DNA of 17,225 nucleotides from NCBI GenBank assembly GCA_023461495.1, contig JAEYLA010000028.1, positions 1 to 17,225 on the forward strand, written 5' to 3'. This document shows, piece after piece, positions 6,578 through 14,764 of this stretch. Each line of letters begins with the position of its first letter. Within the stretch, counting starts at the first letter, position 1. Under the pieces are notes generated by a model. The model searched no databases, was not told the DNA's origin, and saw nothing but the letters and a program-made list of their open reading frames with translations. The position numbers and the translations under genes were made by a program. This stretch comes from Bacillota bacterium. GTDB lineage: Bacteria; Bacillota; Clostridia; Christensenellales; CAG-138.

Positions 6578-7509
6578 GCGAATACCACGCGCCCATTATG
6601 GTGGAAGAAGTCCTCACCCTGCTTGCGCCCGGGCGCGGTGGCGTGTTTGTAGACGGAACGCTCGGCGGCGGCGGGCACGCGGAGGCGGTGCTCAAAGAAC
6701 TCCCTTCCGGAAGCAGGCTCTTTGGCATCGACCGGGACGGGGAAGCGATTGCGGAGGCTTCCACACGTCTTTCTCCATTTGGAGACAGGTTCCGGGCGCT
6801 GCGCGGCAATTTTTTTGATATGACACGGCTATTGAAAGAGCAGGGAATTGAAAAAGCCGACGGCATCCTAATGGACCTTGGGGTATCATCGCACCAGCTC
6901 GACGCACCCGAGCGCGGGTTTTCCTACCACAACGAGGCGCCGCTTGATATGCGCATGGATGAAACGGCGGGCTTAACGGCATACGATGTGGTCAACGCCT
7001 ACCCGGCCGAGCGCCTTGCGAGAATTTTACGGGAATACGGGGAAGAGCGCTACGCGATGCGCATTGCAAACGCCATCGTGCGGGAGCGGCAAAAAGCACC
7101 CGTCGTCTCCACCACACAGCTTGCGGAGATCGTCAGGATGGCGACCCCGGCCCAAAACCGATGGGAGGGCCAGCACCCCGCGCGGCGTGCGTTCCAGGCC
7201 ATCCGCATTGAAGTGAACGGGGAGCTTGAAGGGCTTGAAAAAGCCCTTGATGACGCGGTGGAACTCTTAAATCCCGGCGGAAGGCTTTGTGTGATCACCT
7301 TCCACTCGCTTGAGGACAGGATTGCGAAGCAGACGTTCAAAACGCTCGAAAATCCATGCACCTGTCCACCCAAAGCACCGATCTGCACCTGCAACAAGAA
7401 ACCGGTTGTGCGAATATTAACCAAAAAGCCGGTTACAGCGGGGGAAGAAGAGCTCAAAGAAAATGCAAGATCGCGCAGCGCCAAGCTGCGCGCCATAGAA
7501 AAGCGATAA
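6574..7509 (+). CDS. rsmH: 16S rRNA (cytosine(1402)-N(4))-methyltransferase RsmH
   Basis: SAM-dependent methyltransferase (MraW) that N4-methylates C1402 in the decoding centre of 16S rRNA. The 311-residue product begins MSEYHAPIMVEEVL. It has the SAM-binding loop VDGTLGGGGHAEAVL (26-40), then DLGVSSHQLD (101-110), GFSY (115-118) and PLDMRMD (123-129), all signatures of the family. The ATG at 6574 shares ATGA with the mraZ stop and has GGAG at 6562-6565; an upstream in-frame start lies within mraZ and lacks family support. The C-terminal part contains a Cys cluster (ENPCTCPPKAPICTCNKKP) as in many Firmicute RsmH proteins. It is the second gene of the dcw operon. Confidence 0.97.
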   Translation: MSEYHAPIMVEEVLTLLAPGRGGVFVDGTLGGGGHAEAVLKELPSGSRLFGIDRDGEAIAEASTRLSPFGDRFRALRGNFFDMTRLLKEQGIEKADGILMDLGVSSHQLDAPERGFSYHNEAPLDMRMDETAGLTAYDVVNAYPAERLARILREYGEERYAMRIANAIVRERQKAPVVSTTQLAEIVRMATPAQNRWEGQHPARRAFQAIRIEVNGELEGLEKALDDAVELLNPGGRLCVITFHSLEDRIAKQTFKTLENPCTCPPKAPICTCNKKPVVRILTKKPVTAGEEELKENARSRSAKLRAIEKR

Positions 7510-7542
7510 TCGGCGGTATGCACGAACAAGAAAGGGAATACC

Positions 7543-8058
7543 ATGGAAGTAGCGGGGAAGAGGCAAACGAAGGCGGCATATTCGGCATCACGGGTTTATT
7601 CGCCGACGCGCGGCGCAAATGCATACGCCTATGCGCCTGCGGCAGCGCCCGTAGAGCAGCCTCATGCGCCTGCCCCGCAGCCCCAAAAAGCGCCCCGCCC
7701 CAAACCCAAACAACGCCCTGCGTTGAGCATGGGCTGCAGGGCGGCGATGCTTTTGGGCATTGCAGCGGTCGCAGCGGCCTGTTTGTTTGTGGTATCCCGC
7801 TATTCGCGCATTGCGGGCGAATACCTTGTGGTGAACGACCTGAAAACGAAGATTGAGGAAACGCAGCTTCGCGTACGCACGCTCAATGTAGAACTTGAGT
7901 GCGCCGTGAGTTTGCAGAACGTACAGGATGCGGCAGCGCGTCTTGGTATGACATACCCCAAGGCGGACCAGTATGTGCGCGTGGGGGACGCGCTTCCCGG
8001 GGTTGCCGGTGCCGGCACTGCTGCGGAAGCAAACAATGGGACTGCGGAAGGGGCGTAG
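7543..8058 (+). CDS. ftsL: FtsL-like cell division protein
   Basis: Small single-pass membrane protein expected to join the FtsL-DivIC-DivIB scaffold that activates FtsW and the division PBP at the septum. The 171-residue product has a long cytoplasmic N-terminus (1-66) rich in Ala, Pro, Lys, Tyr and Gln. One hydrophobic segment at about 67-84 follows, then a probable extracellular coiled coil (about 92-124) and the RLGMTYPKADQYV region (133-145) that FtsL proteins share. A low-complexity Ala/Gly tail ends it. B. subtilis FtsL is about 117 residues, so both ends are extended here. AAAGGGA precedes ATG 7543, 33 bp after rsmH. Sequence identity in this family is always low; the call rests on topology, the RLGM motif and position between rsmH and the PBP gene. 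Confidence 0.85.
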   Translation: MEVAGKRQTKAAYSASRVYSPTRGANAYAYAPAAAPVEQPHAPAPQPQKAPRPKPKQRPALSMGCRAAMLLGIAAVAAACLFVVSRYSRIAGEYLVVNDLKTKIEETQLRVRTLNVELECAVSLQNVQDAAARLGMTYPKADQYVRVGDALPGVAGAGTAAEANNGTAEGA

Positions 8059-8121
8059 CGCGCAAGGAGGCCGTGTGCGTGAGACCGCCGCGGGCCTTTT
8101 ACTCGGACAGGGGGAGCACGC

Positions 8122-10245
8122 ATGAGCGCACCGGATACCGCAAACAAGAAGAGACTGTTTCACATGCTCATATTGGTGGGCCTTTTGTTCCTCGCCCTGC
8201 TGGGAAGGCTCTTTTACGTGCAGGTGATCTGGGGGCCGGAGCTGCAGGAAAAAGCGCTGCTGCAATGGACGATGGATACGAGCCTTTCCGCCGAACGCGG
8301 CGTGATTATGGACCGGGACGGGCAAATCCTTGCGCAAAGCGGCACGGCATACCAGGTGGAGGTCAATCCCAAGCAGGTGCCCGCTACCGATGCCGAACGG
8401 ATTGCAAGGGAGCTTTCCGATGTGCTTGAACTCAATTATGAAGTGACGCTTGCCCGCGTAAGCGATACGAAAAAGCAGCAGATTATTTTAAAGCGCCAGG
8501 TGGAACGTGAAAAAATTGACCAGCTCATCGCGCTGCAGCTGCGCGGCATCACCTTCAGCGTGGATACGAAGCGCTATTATCCTTTAGGGAACATGCTTTC
8601 CCAGACGCTTGGGTTTACCACCATCGACGGCGTTGGGCAGGAGGGACTCGAGAGAAGCTACAACAAGTACCTTGCTGGGGAACCGGGCAGGCTCATTACC
8701 GAAACCGACCGCGACAACAAGCCGCTTCCCTACGGAACGCAGGAATACATCGAACCCGTCAACGGCTGCAAGCTGGTGCTCACGACAGATTCCGTCGTGC
8801 AGTCGTTTTTGGAAAAAGCGCTGCAGGAAGCTTTGACCGTTAACAAGGCAAAGTATGCAGAAGGAATTATGCTGGATGTGCAGACGGGGGAAATCCTAGC
8901 GGTAGGCACAAAGCCGGATTACGACCCCAACGCGCCCCCGCGCAATGATCTTGAAACGCTGCAGGCGCTTGTGAAGAACCGCGTGGTGACGGACGCGTAT
9001 GAGCCCGGCTCCACATTTAAGATCGTAACGCTCTCCTCGGCGCTCGATTCCGGGGCCATCACGACCTCGACGGAATTCGATTGCTCGGGCGTAAAAGAAG
9101 TCAACGGCGAGCTGATTAAGTGCTGGAAGAAGAGCCACGGCCACCAAACGCTGACAAAGGCCGTACAGAACTCCTGCAACCCCGCGTTCATGACGATGGC
9201 GCTCGCAATGGGGAAGGAAACGTTCTACGATTATATTTACAAGTTCGGCTTTGGATCTTCCACGGAAAGCGGGCTGACGGGCGAAAGCGGCGGCATCGTG
9301 ATCCATGAAAAATATATCCGGGAAAACAATACCGCGCGTATCGGCTTCGGGCAGAGCATTGCGGTGACACCCATGCAGCTTGCCTCGGCGGTAGGTGCCG
9401 CCATCAACGGCGGAGAACTTATGCAGCCGTATATTGTCAAGCAGGTCATCGGCGCAAACGGCGGGATCATCAAGGAAAACCAGCCGACCGTCGTGCGGCG
9501 CGTGATTTCAGAGGAAACCTCCGCAACCGTGCGATCTATCTTGGAGAGCGTCGTGGCGGAAGGCAGCGGCAGAAACGCGCAGATTCCCGGCTACCGCGTG
9601 GGCGGAAAGACGGGCACCGCGCAAAAATATGTGGACGGCAAGGTATCCTCGGGCAGCCTCATCGCCTCCTTTATCGGCTTTGCGCCCGCGGATGACCCCA
9701 AGTACCTGTGCCTGATTCTCGTTGACGAGCCCAAGGTGGGCGTGATATTCGGAAGCACCGTGGCGGCGCCCTTTGTAAAGGATGTGCTGCAGGATACGCT
9801 CATGCACTACGGCGTCAAGCCGAGCACACAGGCGGAAACCGTAACGGTGCCCGATGTTGTCGGCAAATCCGCCAAGGAGGCGTCGGCAATCCTGCAGGAA
9901 GCCGGGCTTGCCTTTGATTACACCGCGGGCGAAGATAATATCGCGGTGACTTCCCAGGTACCCTACGCGGGAGAGGTTGTCGCAAAGGGCAGCGGCGTGC
10001 TCCTGTATACCGAAAACACCGCGGAGGACGCCGACAATGGCGGCACGGAGGACCTTGTAACGGTGCCCGACCTTTCCGGCATGACGCGCATTCAGGCCTA
10101 TGACGCGCTGACGGCAATCGGTCTGTCGCTTCGCATCGAGCCTGAGGACCAAAGCGGCAAGGCGATACGTCAGAAGCCCGCGGCGGGCGAAGCCCTCGCC
10201 TTTGGGCAAAGCGTGACGGTGGAGTTTTCCCAGGTGGAGGAATGA
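8122..10245 (+). CDS. ftsI: Class B penicillin-binding protein (FtsI/PbpB/SpoVD type) with two PASTA domains
   Basis: Monofunctional transpeptidase that cross-links septal peptidoglycan outside the membrane. The 707-residue product has an N-terminal membrane anchor (about 13-33) and a dimerisation/pedestal domain beginning ERGVIMDRDGQILA. The transpeptidase domain has STFK (Ser297 nucleophile, Lys300), SCN (351-353) and KTGT (496-499). Two PASTA domains follow (about 574-633 and 646-705, each opening VTVPD). ATG 8122 has GGGGGAG at 8110-8116, and an in-frame stop at 8080-8082 rules out any longer start. Two PASTA domains resemble B. subtilis PbpB; SpoVD has one. Only one such gene is present here, so a division or sporulation role cannot be separated. 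With ftsW it forms the expected SEDS-PBP pair. Confidence 0.95.
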   Translation: MSAPDTANKKRLFHMLILVGLLFLALLGRLFYVQVIWGPELQEKALLQWTMDTSLSAERGVIMDRDGQILAQSGTAYQVEVNPKQVPATDAERIARELSDVLELNYEVTLARVSDTKKQQIILKRQVEREKIDQLIALQLRGITFSVDTKRYYPLGNMLSQTLGFTTIDGVGQEGLERSYNKYLAGEPGRLITETDRDNKPLPYGTQEYIEPVNGCKLVLTTDSVVQSFLEKALQEALTVNKAKYAEGIMLDVQTGEILAVGTKPDYDPNAPPRNDLETLQALVKNRVVTDAYEPGSTFKIVTLSSALDSGAITTSTEFDCSGVKEVNGELIKCWKKSHGHQTLTKAVQNSCNPAFMTMALAMGKETFYDYIYKFGFGSSTESGLTGESGGIVIHEKYIRENNTARIGFGQSIAVTPMQLASAVGAAINGGELMQPYIVKQVIGANGGIIKENQPTVVRRVISEETSATVRSILESVVAEGSGRNAQIPGYRVGGKTGTAQKYVDGKVSSGSLIASFIGFAPADDPKYLCLILVDEPKVGVIFGSTVAAPFVKDVLQDTLMHYGVKPSTQAETVTVPDVVGKSAKEASAILQEAGLAFDYTAGEDNIAVTSQVPYAGEVVAKGSGVLLYTENTAEDADNGGTEDLVTVPDLSGMTRIQAYDALTAIGLSLRIEPEDQSGKAIRQKPAAGEALAFGQSVTVEFSQVEE

Positions 10246-10306
10246 TGTTGCCCTTCGATGACCAAGAGGAGCGCAATATCGAAAAAGCGCGAAGAAACCC
10301 TTGAAA

Positions 10307-10336
10307 TGGACATGCAAATAAGCCTTGTGGTATACT
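10307..10336 (+). promoter_or_regulatory. Internal promoter upstream of murE
   Basis: TGGACA (10307-10312) and TATACT (10331-10336) are separated by 18 bases, with a TG at 10328-10329 that makes an extended -10. Five of six positions match in each box. It lies in the 257-bp gap after the PBP gene and predicts a transcript starting near 10343, about 160 nt before murE. This would let murE and mraY be expressed apart from mraZ control. Confidence 0.65.
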
Positions 10337-10373
10337 GAGTGAGGCTATGCGCGCTGTTTTGACAGCAGCGAAA

Positions 10374-10433
10374 CTTATAAACGGGAAAAGGATGCGGCAG
10401 CCAAAGAATCCGCGGAACGTTTCGGTGAATAAG
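10374..10433 (+). other. Potential folded leader of murE
   Basis: Nested complementary segments can fold into one arm: CTTAT/ATAAG (10374-10378, 10429-10433), AAACG/CGTTT (10379-10383, 10418-10422) and GCGG/CCGC (10394-10397, 10410-10413). A separate small hairpin, GCTGT/ACAGC, lies upstream at 10353-10366. The gap has no substantial gene. I recognise no riboswitch or T-box signature, and no T run follows, so an attenuator is not shown. Confidence 0.35.
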
Positions 10434-10502
10434 TTGAACGGCGTAAGCACAAGCCCACATTAACTGCCGTAAGTATGAGCAGGATGGTAAAGGAGAACGA
10501 CA

Positions 10503-11945
10503 ATGTTGCTTTCAAAACTATGCCAAAGTTTTGAGCACCGCCTGATTGGGGCGGATATTGACATTGACATGTTGCAATATGATTCCAGGAAGGTGAAGTC
10601 CGGCAGCCTTTTCTGCTGCATTGTGGGCACATTTTCGGACGGGCATGAATATGCACAGATGGCTGTGGAAGCGGGGGCTTCCGCAATCCTGTGCGAACGG
10701 GAGCTCCCTTTAGACGTACCCCAGGTGATCGTCAAAAACTCCCGCATCGCCATGGCGGAGATGGCGGCGGAATTCTACGGGCATCCGGAGTGCGAGATGC
10801 GCCTTGTGGGCATTACGGGCACCAACGGCAAGACGACGACCACATACATGGTAAAGGCAATTGCCGAGCATGCCGGAAAACAGGTTGGGCTTATTGGCAC
10901 CATCCGGAATATGATCGGCACGCGCATTATTGAAACCGAGCGCACCACGCCGGAATCTGTGGACCTGTACCGCCTCCTCCGGGAAATGAAGGACGAGGGT
11001 GTAGAAATCGTCGTCATGGAGGTGTCCTCCCATTCGCTCGATCAGAACCGTGTCCACGGCCTAATGTTCGACGTGGCGGAATTCACCAATCTGACGCAGG
11101 ACCATCTTGATTATCACAAGACGTTTGAAAATTACCTTGCCGCAAAGAAAAAACTTTTTTTCCAGAGCAGGCATGGTGTGATCAACATAGACGACCCCTA
11201 TGCGGGCAAACTGATGGAAGGGTTCGTGCTGCCCGTTACGACGTTCGGCATCCGTGAGCGCGCCGATGTGTGCGCAAGCGAAATCGATATCACCACCCGC
11301 GGCGTGCAGTTTGATCTCAGGTTCCCCGGCGGCATTACCCGCATCAACGTACCCATTCCGGGGCTCTTCAGTGTATTTAACGCAATGGGTGCGGTTGCGG
11401 TTGCATTGAGCCTTGGAATTACTATGGAACATATCAAGGCCGGCCTTGAGGACATGCAGAGCGTTTCCGGGCGGTTGGAACCGCTGGATACCGGCAGCCT
11501 TGGATTTTCGGTATTTGTGGACTATGCGCATACGCCCGATGCGCTTGAAAATGTATTGAAGACCGTGCGCGGCTTTGCAAAGGGCAGAATCATTACCGTG
11601 TTTGGCTGCGGCGGGGACAGGGACCGCGCAAAGCGCCCCATTATGGGCGAAGTTGCGGGACGGTATTCCGACCGCCTGGTCGTCACCAGCGACAATCCGC
11701 GCTCGGAGGATCCGTTTGAGATACTTGCGGCCATTGAAGAGGGCGTCAAGAAATCCGGTTGCGCATACATCACAATCGAACAGCGGCGCGAGGCGATCCT
11801 GCATGCGCTCAAAAACGCAAGAAAAGACGATGTGATCGTCATTGCGGGCAAGGGCCATGAAAACTACCAGGAGATCAACGGCGTGAAGCATCACTTTGAC
11901 GATAAGGAAGCCGTCATGGAGCTGCTCCAGGAATTGGGCCGTTGA
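10503..11945 (+). CDS. murE: UDP-MurNAc-tripeptide synthetase MurE, predicted meso-DAP-adding
   Basis: Cytoplasmic ATP-dependent ligase adding the third residue to UDP-MurNAc-L-Ala-D-Glu. The 480-residue product shows the three Mur-ligase domains: an N-terminal UDP-binding domain (about 1-95), the ATP-binding centre GTNGKTTT (106-113), ERTTPES and EVSSHSLDQ motifs and the YLAAKKKLF region (probable carbamylated lysine), and a C-terminal domain with DNPR (397-400). DNPR marks meso-diaminopimelate enzymes, whereas lysine enzymes differ there, so the peptidoglycan is predicted to be DAP-type. AAAGGAG at 10489-10495 precedes ATG 10503 by 7 bases. An upstream promoter and long leader suggest separate control. 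mraY follows after 37 bp; murF, which commonly sits between them, is absent. The length shows no MurE-MurF fusion. Confidence 0.97.
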   Translation: MLLSKLCQSFEHRLIGADIDIDMLQYDSRKVKSGSLFCCIVGTFSDGHEYAQMAVEAGASAILCERELPLDVPQVIVKNSRIAMAEMAAEFYGHPECEMRLVGITGTNGKTTTTYMVKAIAEHAGKQVGLIGTIRNMIGTRIIETERTTPESVDLYRLLREMKDEGVEIVVMEVSSHSLDQNRVHGLMFDVAEFTNLTQDHLDYHKTFENYLAAKKKLFFQSRHGVINIDDPYAGKLMEGFVLPVTTFGIRERADVCASEIDITTRGVQFDLRFPGGITRINVPIPGLFSVFNAMGAVAVALSLGITMEHIKAGLEDMQSVSGRLEPLDTGSLGFSVFVDYAHTPDALENVLKTVRGFAKGRIITVFGCGGDRDRAKRPIMGEVAGRYSDRLVVTSDNPRSEDPFEILAAIEEGVKKSGCAYITIEQRREAILHALKNARKDDVIVIAGKGHENYQEINGVKHHFDDKEAVMELLQELGR

Positions 11946-11982
11946 ATAACGCCGTGGGCACCAAAGCAAACCGGAGGATCAA

Positions 11983-12981
11983 ATGCAACAGCTGATACTG
12001 GCATTACTGCTCAGTTTTTTAGTAACTCTCCTATTGGGGCCAATCGCGATCCCCATGCTCAAGCGGCTCAAATTCGGCCAGACAGAGCGGGATGACGGGC
12101 CGCAGACTCACCTTGTAAAGTCCGGCACCCCTACAATGGGAGGCCTTGTAATATTGGCGGGCATCTTAGCCGGCACCCTGACGTTTTCCATGGCGGGGCT
12201 GGAGTTTGTGCTCCCCTCGCTGCTCACGACATTCGCGTTCGGTCTTGTCGGGTTCTTGGACGATTTTATCAAGGTCAAGCGCAAACGTTCTTTGGGCCTG
12301 AGCGCTTACCAGAAGATCATCGCACAGTTGGTGTTCGCGTTCATCGTGGCGCTGACTGCCTACAACAATCCGTTTATCGGCCCTACGATCGTTATTCCCT
12401 TTACCGGGGCGGAGTGGAACCTTGGCATCTGGTACATCCCGTTTGTGATGTTCGTCATCATCGCCGAGGTCAATGCCGTCAACCTGACGGATGGTCTGGA
12501 TGGACTGGCCTCGGGCGTTACCATGATATATGCGGTGGCGATGGCGCTGATCTTTACGCTGCTGTCGGTTACTGCGCTCGATAACGGGCAGATCGGCTAC
12601 AGCGCGAACCTCAACGGCATGGCGGTGTTCTCTGCGGCGGTTGCCGGCGCATGTCTCGGGTTCTTGCGTTTCAATACCTATCCGGCGCGGGTATTCATGG
12701 GGGATACCGGGTCTATGGCGCTGGGCGGGGCCATTACGATGATGGCGCTGTTTAACCGCGGCGTGCTGCTGCTTCCCATTATGGGCGGCTGCTTCATGGC
12801 CTCCGCCATCAGTGTGGTGCTGCAGGTCGGCTCGTACAAGCTGCGCAAGAAGCGCGTGTTCAAAATGGCGCCGCTGCATCATCATTTTGAATTAATGGGG
12901 ATACCGGAAACAAAAATTGTTTCGATGTATATGATAGTGACTTCGGTTTTGTGCCTCGTTTGCCTTTTGGCATACGTATAA
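11983..12981 (+). CDS. mraY: Phospho-N-acetylmuramoyl-pentapeptide-transferase MraY
   Basis: Integral membrane enzyme transferring phospho-MurNAc-pentapeptide from UDP to undecaprenyl phosphate, making lipid I. The 332-residue product is hydrophobic with about ten membrane segments. It has GPQTHLVKSGTPTMGG (39-54), the Asp pair in FLDDFIKV (Asp93, Asp94), NLTDGLDGLA (167-176), FMGDTGS (238-244) and the cytoplasmic HHHFELMG (299-306) that binds substrate and is targeted by nucleoside antibiotics. Length is normal. GGAGG at 11972-11976 precedes ATG 11983. It shares a transcript with murE and is followed by a weak terminator-like hairpin and a palindrome-rich gap before murD. Confidence 0.97.
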   Translation: MQQLILALLLSFLVTLLLGPIAIPMLKRLKFGQTERDDGPQTHLVKSGTPTMGGLVILAGILAGTLTFSMAGLEFVLPSLLTTFAFGLVGFLDDFIKVKRKRSLGLSAYQKIIAQLVFAFIVALTAYNNPFIGPTIVIPFTGAEWNLGIWYIPFVMFVIIAEVNAVNLTDGLDGLASGVTMIYAVAMALIFTLLSVTALDNGQIGYSANLNGMAVFSAAVAGACLGFLRFNTYPARVFMGDTGSMALGGAITMMALFNRGVLLLPIMGGCFMASAISVVLQVGSYKLRKKRVFKMAPLHHHFELMGIPETKIVSMYMIVTSVLCLVCLLAYV

Positions 12982-13100
12982 TCGACTGTTTGCCGTTCTG
13001 GGCGGGTCTCGGGATGCTGCGTTTTTAGTTGGCGCTTGGCGTGGCGGAGGGACTGACGGATGTTTGAGGGAAAGAGGCGGCTCTGTTGCCTCAAGCATCT

Positions 13101-13121
13101 GCCGCCCGAACGGCTTTTTTT
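13101..13121 (+). terminator. Weak intrinsic terminator after mraY
   Basis: GCCG (13101-13104) and CGGC (13111-13114) enclose a 6-nt loop and are followed directly by seven T (13115-13121). The stem is only 4 bp but all G+C. A competing pairing of GGCGGC (13076-13081) with GCCGCC (13101-13106) would disrupt it. It lies about 120 bases after the mraY stop, so partial termination before murD is plausible. Confidence 0.45.
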
Positions 13122-13167
13122 AACAGAAAATCGTCCATGGGACGTCATGATATGGCGAAAAGGATAC

Positions 13168-13280
13168 CCTCTTTGAAAGAGGTGTTTCAAGGTCAGGGAT
13201 TCCAAAGGGATTTGTCCCTTTGGCGGGGTGCAGGGGCGGTGCCACTGAAACAAAGACTTTGTTGTGGTCTTATTGTCCAC
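13168..13280. repeat. Palindrome-rich intergenic element between mraY and murD
   Basis: The 337-bp gap holds a row of small inverted repeats: CCTCTTT/AAAGAGG (13168-13182), a perfect 9-bp stem CCAAAGGGA/TCCCTTTGG with a TTTG loop (13202-13223), CAGGGGC/GCCACTG with one mismatch (13231-13247), AACAAAG/CTTTGTT (13249-13263) and GTGG/CCAC (13264-13280). From memory the second and third resemble short interspersed palindromes common between genes of gut clostridia; I cannot check copy number here. A possible -10 (TATATT, 13287-13292) follows but has no good -35. A 78-codon open frame across the element looks like a by-product. Confidence 0.5.
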
Positions 13281-13318
13281 AGACGTTATATTTTTGGGTT
13301 TGAAAGGGATGGAATACC

Positions 13319-14665
13319 ATGAAAACCGCACTGATCGTCGGCATGGCGCGCTCCGGTATCGCAAGCGCTCAACTGCTTGCAAAAGAGGGGTGGCGCCTGA
13401 TACTCAGCGATACGCGCAAGGAGGTTCCGGAGCTTGGGGCGGCGCTTGACGGCATACCATACAGCAGCGCGCTGGGCGAGGACCCTCTAGAATATCTTTC
13501 GGGCGTGGACCTTGTGGTGGTAAGCCCGGGGGTCTCTTTGTTTCAGCCCTTTGTAGAGAAGGCGCGCGAAGCGGGGATTGAGGTCATCAGCGAGATTGAG
13601 CTCGGTTGGCGGTATGCAAAAGGCGAGTTTCTCTGCATCACCGGCACCAACGGAAAGACGACCTGTACGGCGTTGACCGGGGAACTATTTAAGAATGCGG
13701 GCAGGCATACGTTTGTGCTGGGCAATATCGGCACGCCGATTACGCAGTGTGCGCTTGAAACGCGGGATGGGGATGTAATCGTCGCGGAGACTGCGGCCCT
13801 GCAACTCGAAGCAAACGTGTTCTTTCATGCAAAGACCGCCGCGGTCTGCAACATTACAGAAGATCATCTGGACCGCTTTTTGACGATGGAAAACTACATT
13901 GCCGCAAAGTGCAAGATTTTTGACAACCAGACCGCCGATGATTTTGCGGTACTCAATTATGATGATCCCGTTGTCCGCGCGATGGCGGATAGGACGCCTG
14001 CGCGAAAGCTGTATTTTTCCCGGAGGGAAGAAGTGCCTGAAGGCGTCTATGCTCTGGGAGAGGAAGTCCGCTACCGGTTCGGCAACGAAGCGGGCGTGCT
14101 GTGCAAAACGGAAGAGATCCGCATTCCGGGCGCGCACAATCTGGAGAACGCTATGCTGTGCGCGGCGATTGCGCTTTCGAGGGGCATTGCGCCCGAGGCG
14201 ATCCGTGAGACGCTCATGACGTTCCCGGGCGTCGAACACCGCATCGAGTTCGTGTGCGAGCGCGGCGGTATAAGCTACATCAACGACAGCAAGGGTACCA
14301 ATCCCGACAGCACGATCAAGGCGGTCTGCGCGATGGACCGGCCCACAGTGCTGCTGCTGGGCGGGTATGACAAACACAGTTCATTTGACGAACTGTTTTC
14401 CGTCATCGTGAAAAGCCGGGTAAAGGGTGCTGTTGCCTTAGGGCAGACGGCGGAAAAGCTGCTTGACGCCGCAAAGCGCGCGGGCTTTTCTGACATCCTG
14501 CACTGTACAGGAGGATTTGAAGAGGCGGTCAATATGGCGCGGGAGCTTGCCGTTCCCGGCGATACGGTGCTGCTTTCCCCGGCCTGCGCAAGCTGGGGTA
14601 TGTTTGAGAACTTTGAACAGCGCGGGCGCGTATTTAAGGAGATTGTGGCAGCTTATCCCGCATAA
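13319..14665 (+). CDS. murD: UDP-N-acetylmuramoylalanine--D-glutamate ligase MurD
   Basis: Cytoplasmic ATP-dependent ligase adding D-glutamate to UDP-MurNAc-L-Ala. The 448-residue product (family norm about 450) starts MKTALIVGMARSGIA, the nucleotide-binding-like domain of MurD. It carries the ATP loop GTNGKTT (109-115), NITEDHLDR, and the C-terminal HRIEF, INDSKGTNPDS and LLLGGYDKH motifs typical of MurD. AAAGGGATGG at 13303-13312 precedes ATG 13319. The 337-bp gap from mraY and a possible weak promoter there suggest it can be transcribed apart from murE-mraY. ftsW follows with a 99-bp gap that contains only the ftsW ribosome site. Confidence 0.97.
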   Translation: MKTALIVGMARSGIASAQLLAKEGWRLILSDTRKEVPELGAALDGIPYSSALGEDPLEYLSGVDLVVVSPGVSLFQPFVEKAREAGIEVISEIELGWRYAKGEFLCITGTNGKTTCTALTGELFKNAGRHTFVLGNIGTPITQCALETRDGDVIVAETAALQLEANVFFHAKTAAVCNITEDHLDRFLTMENYIAAKCKIFDNQTADDFAVLNYDDPVVRAMADRTPARKLYFSRREEVPEGVYALGEEVRYRFGNEAGVLCKTEEIRIPGAHNLENAMLCAAIALSRGIAPEAIRETLMTFPGVEHRIEFVCERGGISYINDSKGTNPDSTIKAVCAMDRPTVLLLGGYDKHSSFDELFSVIVKSRVKGAVALGQTAEKLLDAAKRAGFSDILHCTGGFEEAVNMARELAVPGDTVLLSPACASWGMFENFEQRGRVFKEIVAAYPA

Positions 14666-14764
14666 GCGCGGGGAAAGAGGAATAATTGGGGCGCCCGTCC
14701 GCATAGGATGAAAGGCGGCATTGCCACAGGCGCAGGGTTTTTGCGGGGAGGAAGCCGACTGGGT

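Noticed and set aside
7899..8429. A + strand frame across the ftsL-PBP junction with a strong AAGGAGG at 8064-8070 and GTG codons nearby
   Set aside because: The frame overlaps both ftsL and the conserved N-terminus of the PBP and has no domain. The AAGGAGG is too far from the PBP start (8122), and that frame has a stop at 8080-8082, so it cannot move the PBP start upstream.
10359..10380. Perfect TTGACA (10359-10364) followed by TTATAA (10375-10380) as a murE promoter
   Set aside because: The spacer is only 10 bp, far from 16-18; the TGGACA/TATACT pair upstream has proper spacing and an extended -10.
13086..13322. A 78-codon + strand frame between mraY and murD
   Set aside because: It runs through the terminator-like hairpin and the palindrome cluster, has no Shine-Dalgarno site and overlaps the murD start; it is best explained as repeat sequence read by chance.
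14708..14764. Longer FtsW start at ATG 14708
   Set aside because: It has no clear ribosome site, and the added residues are Gly-rich and not typical of FtsW N-termini, whereas GGGGAGGAA precedes ATG 14765.
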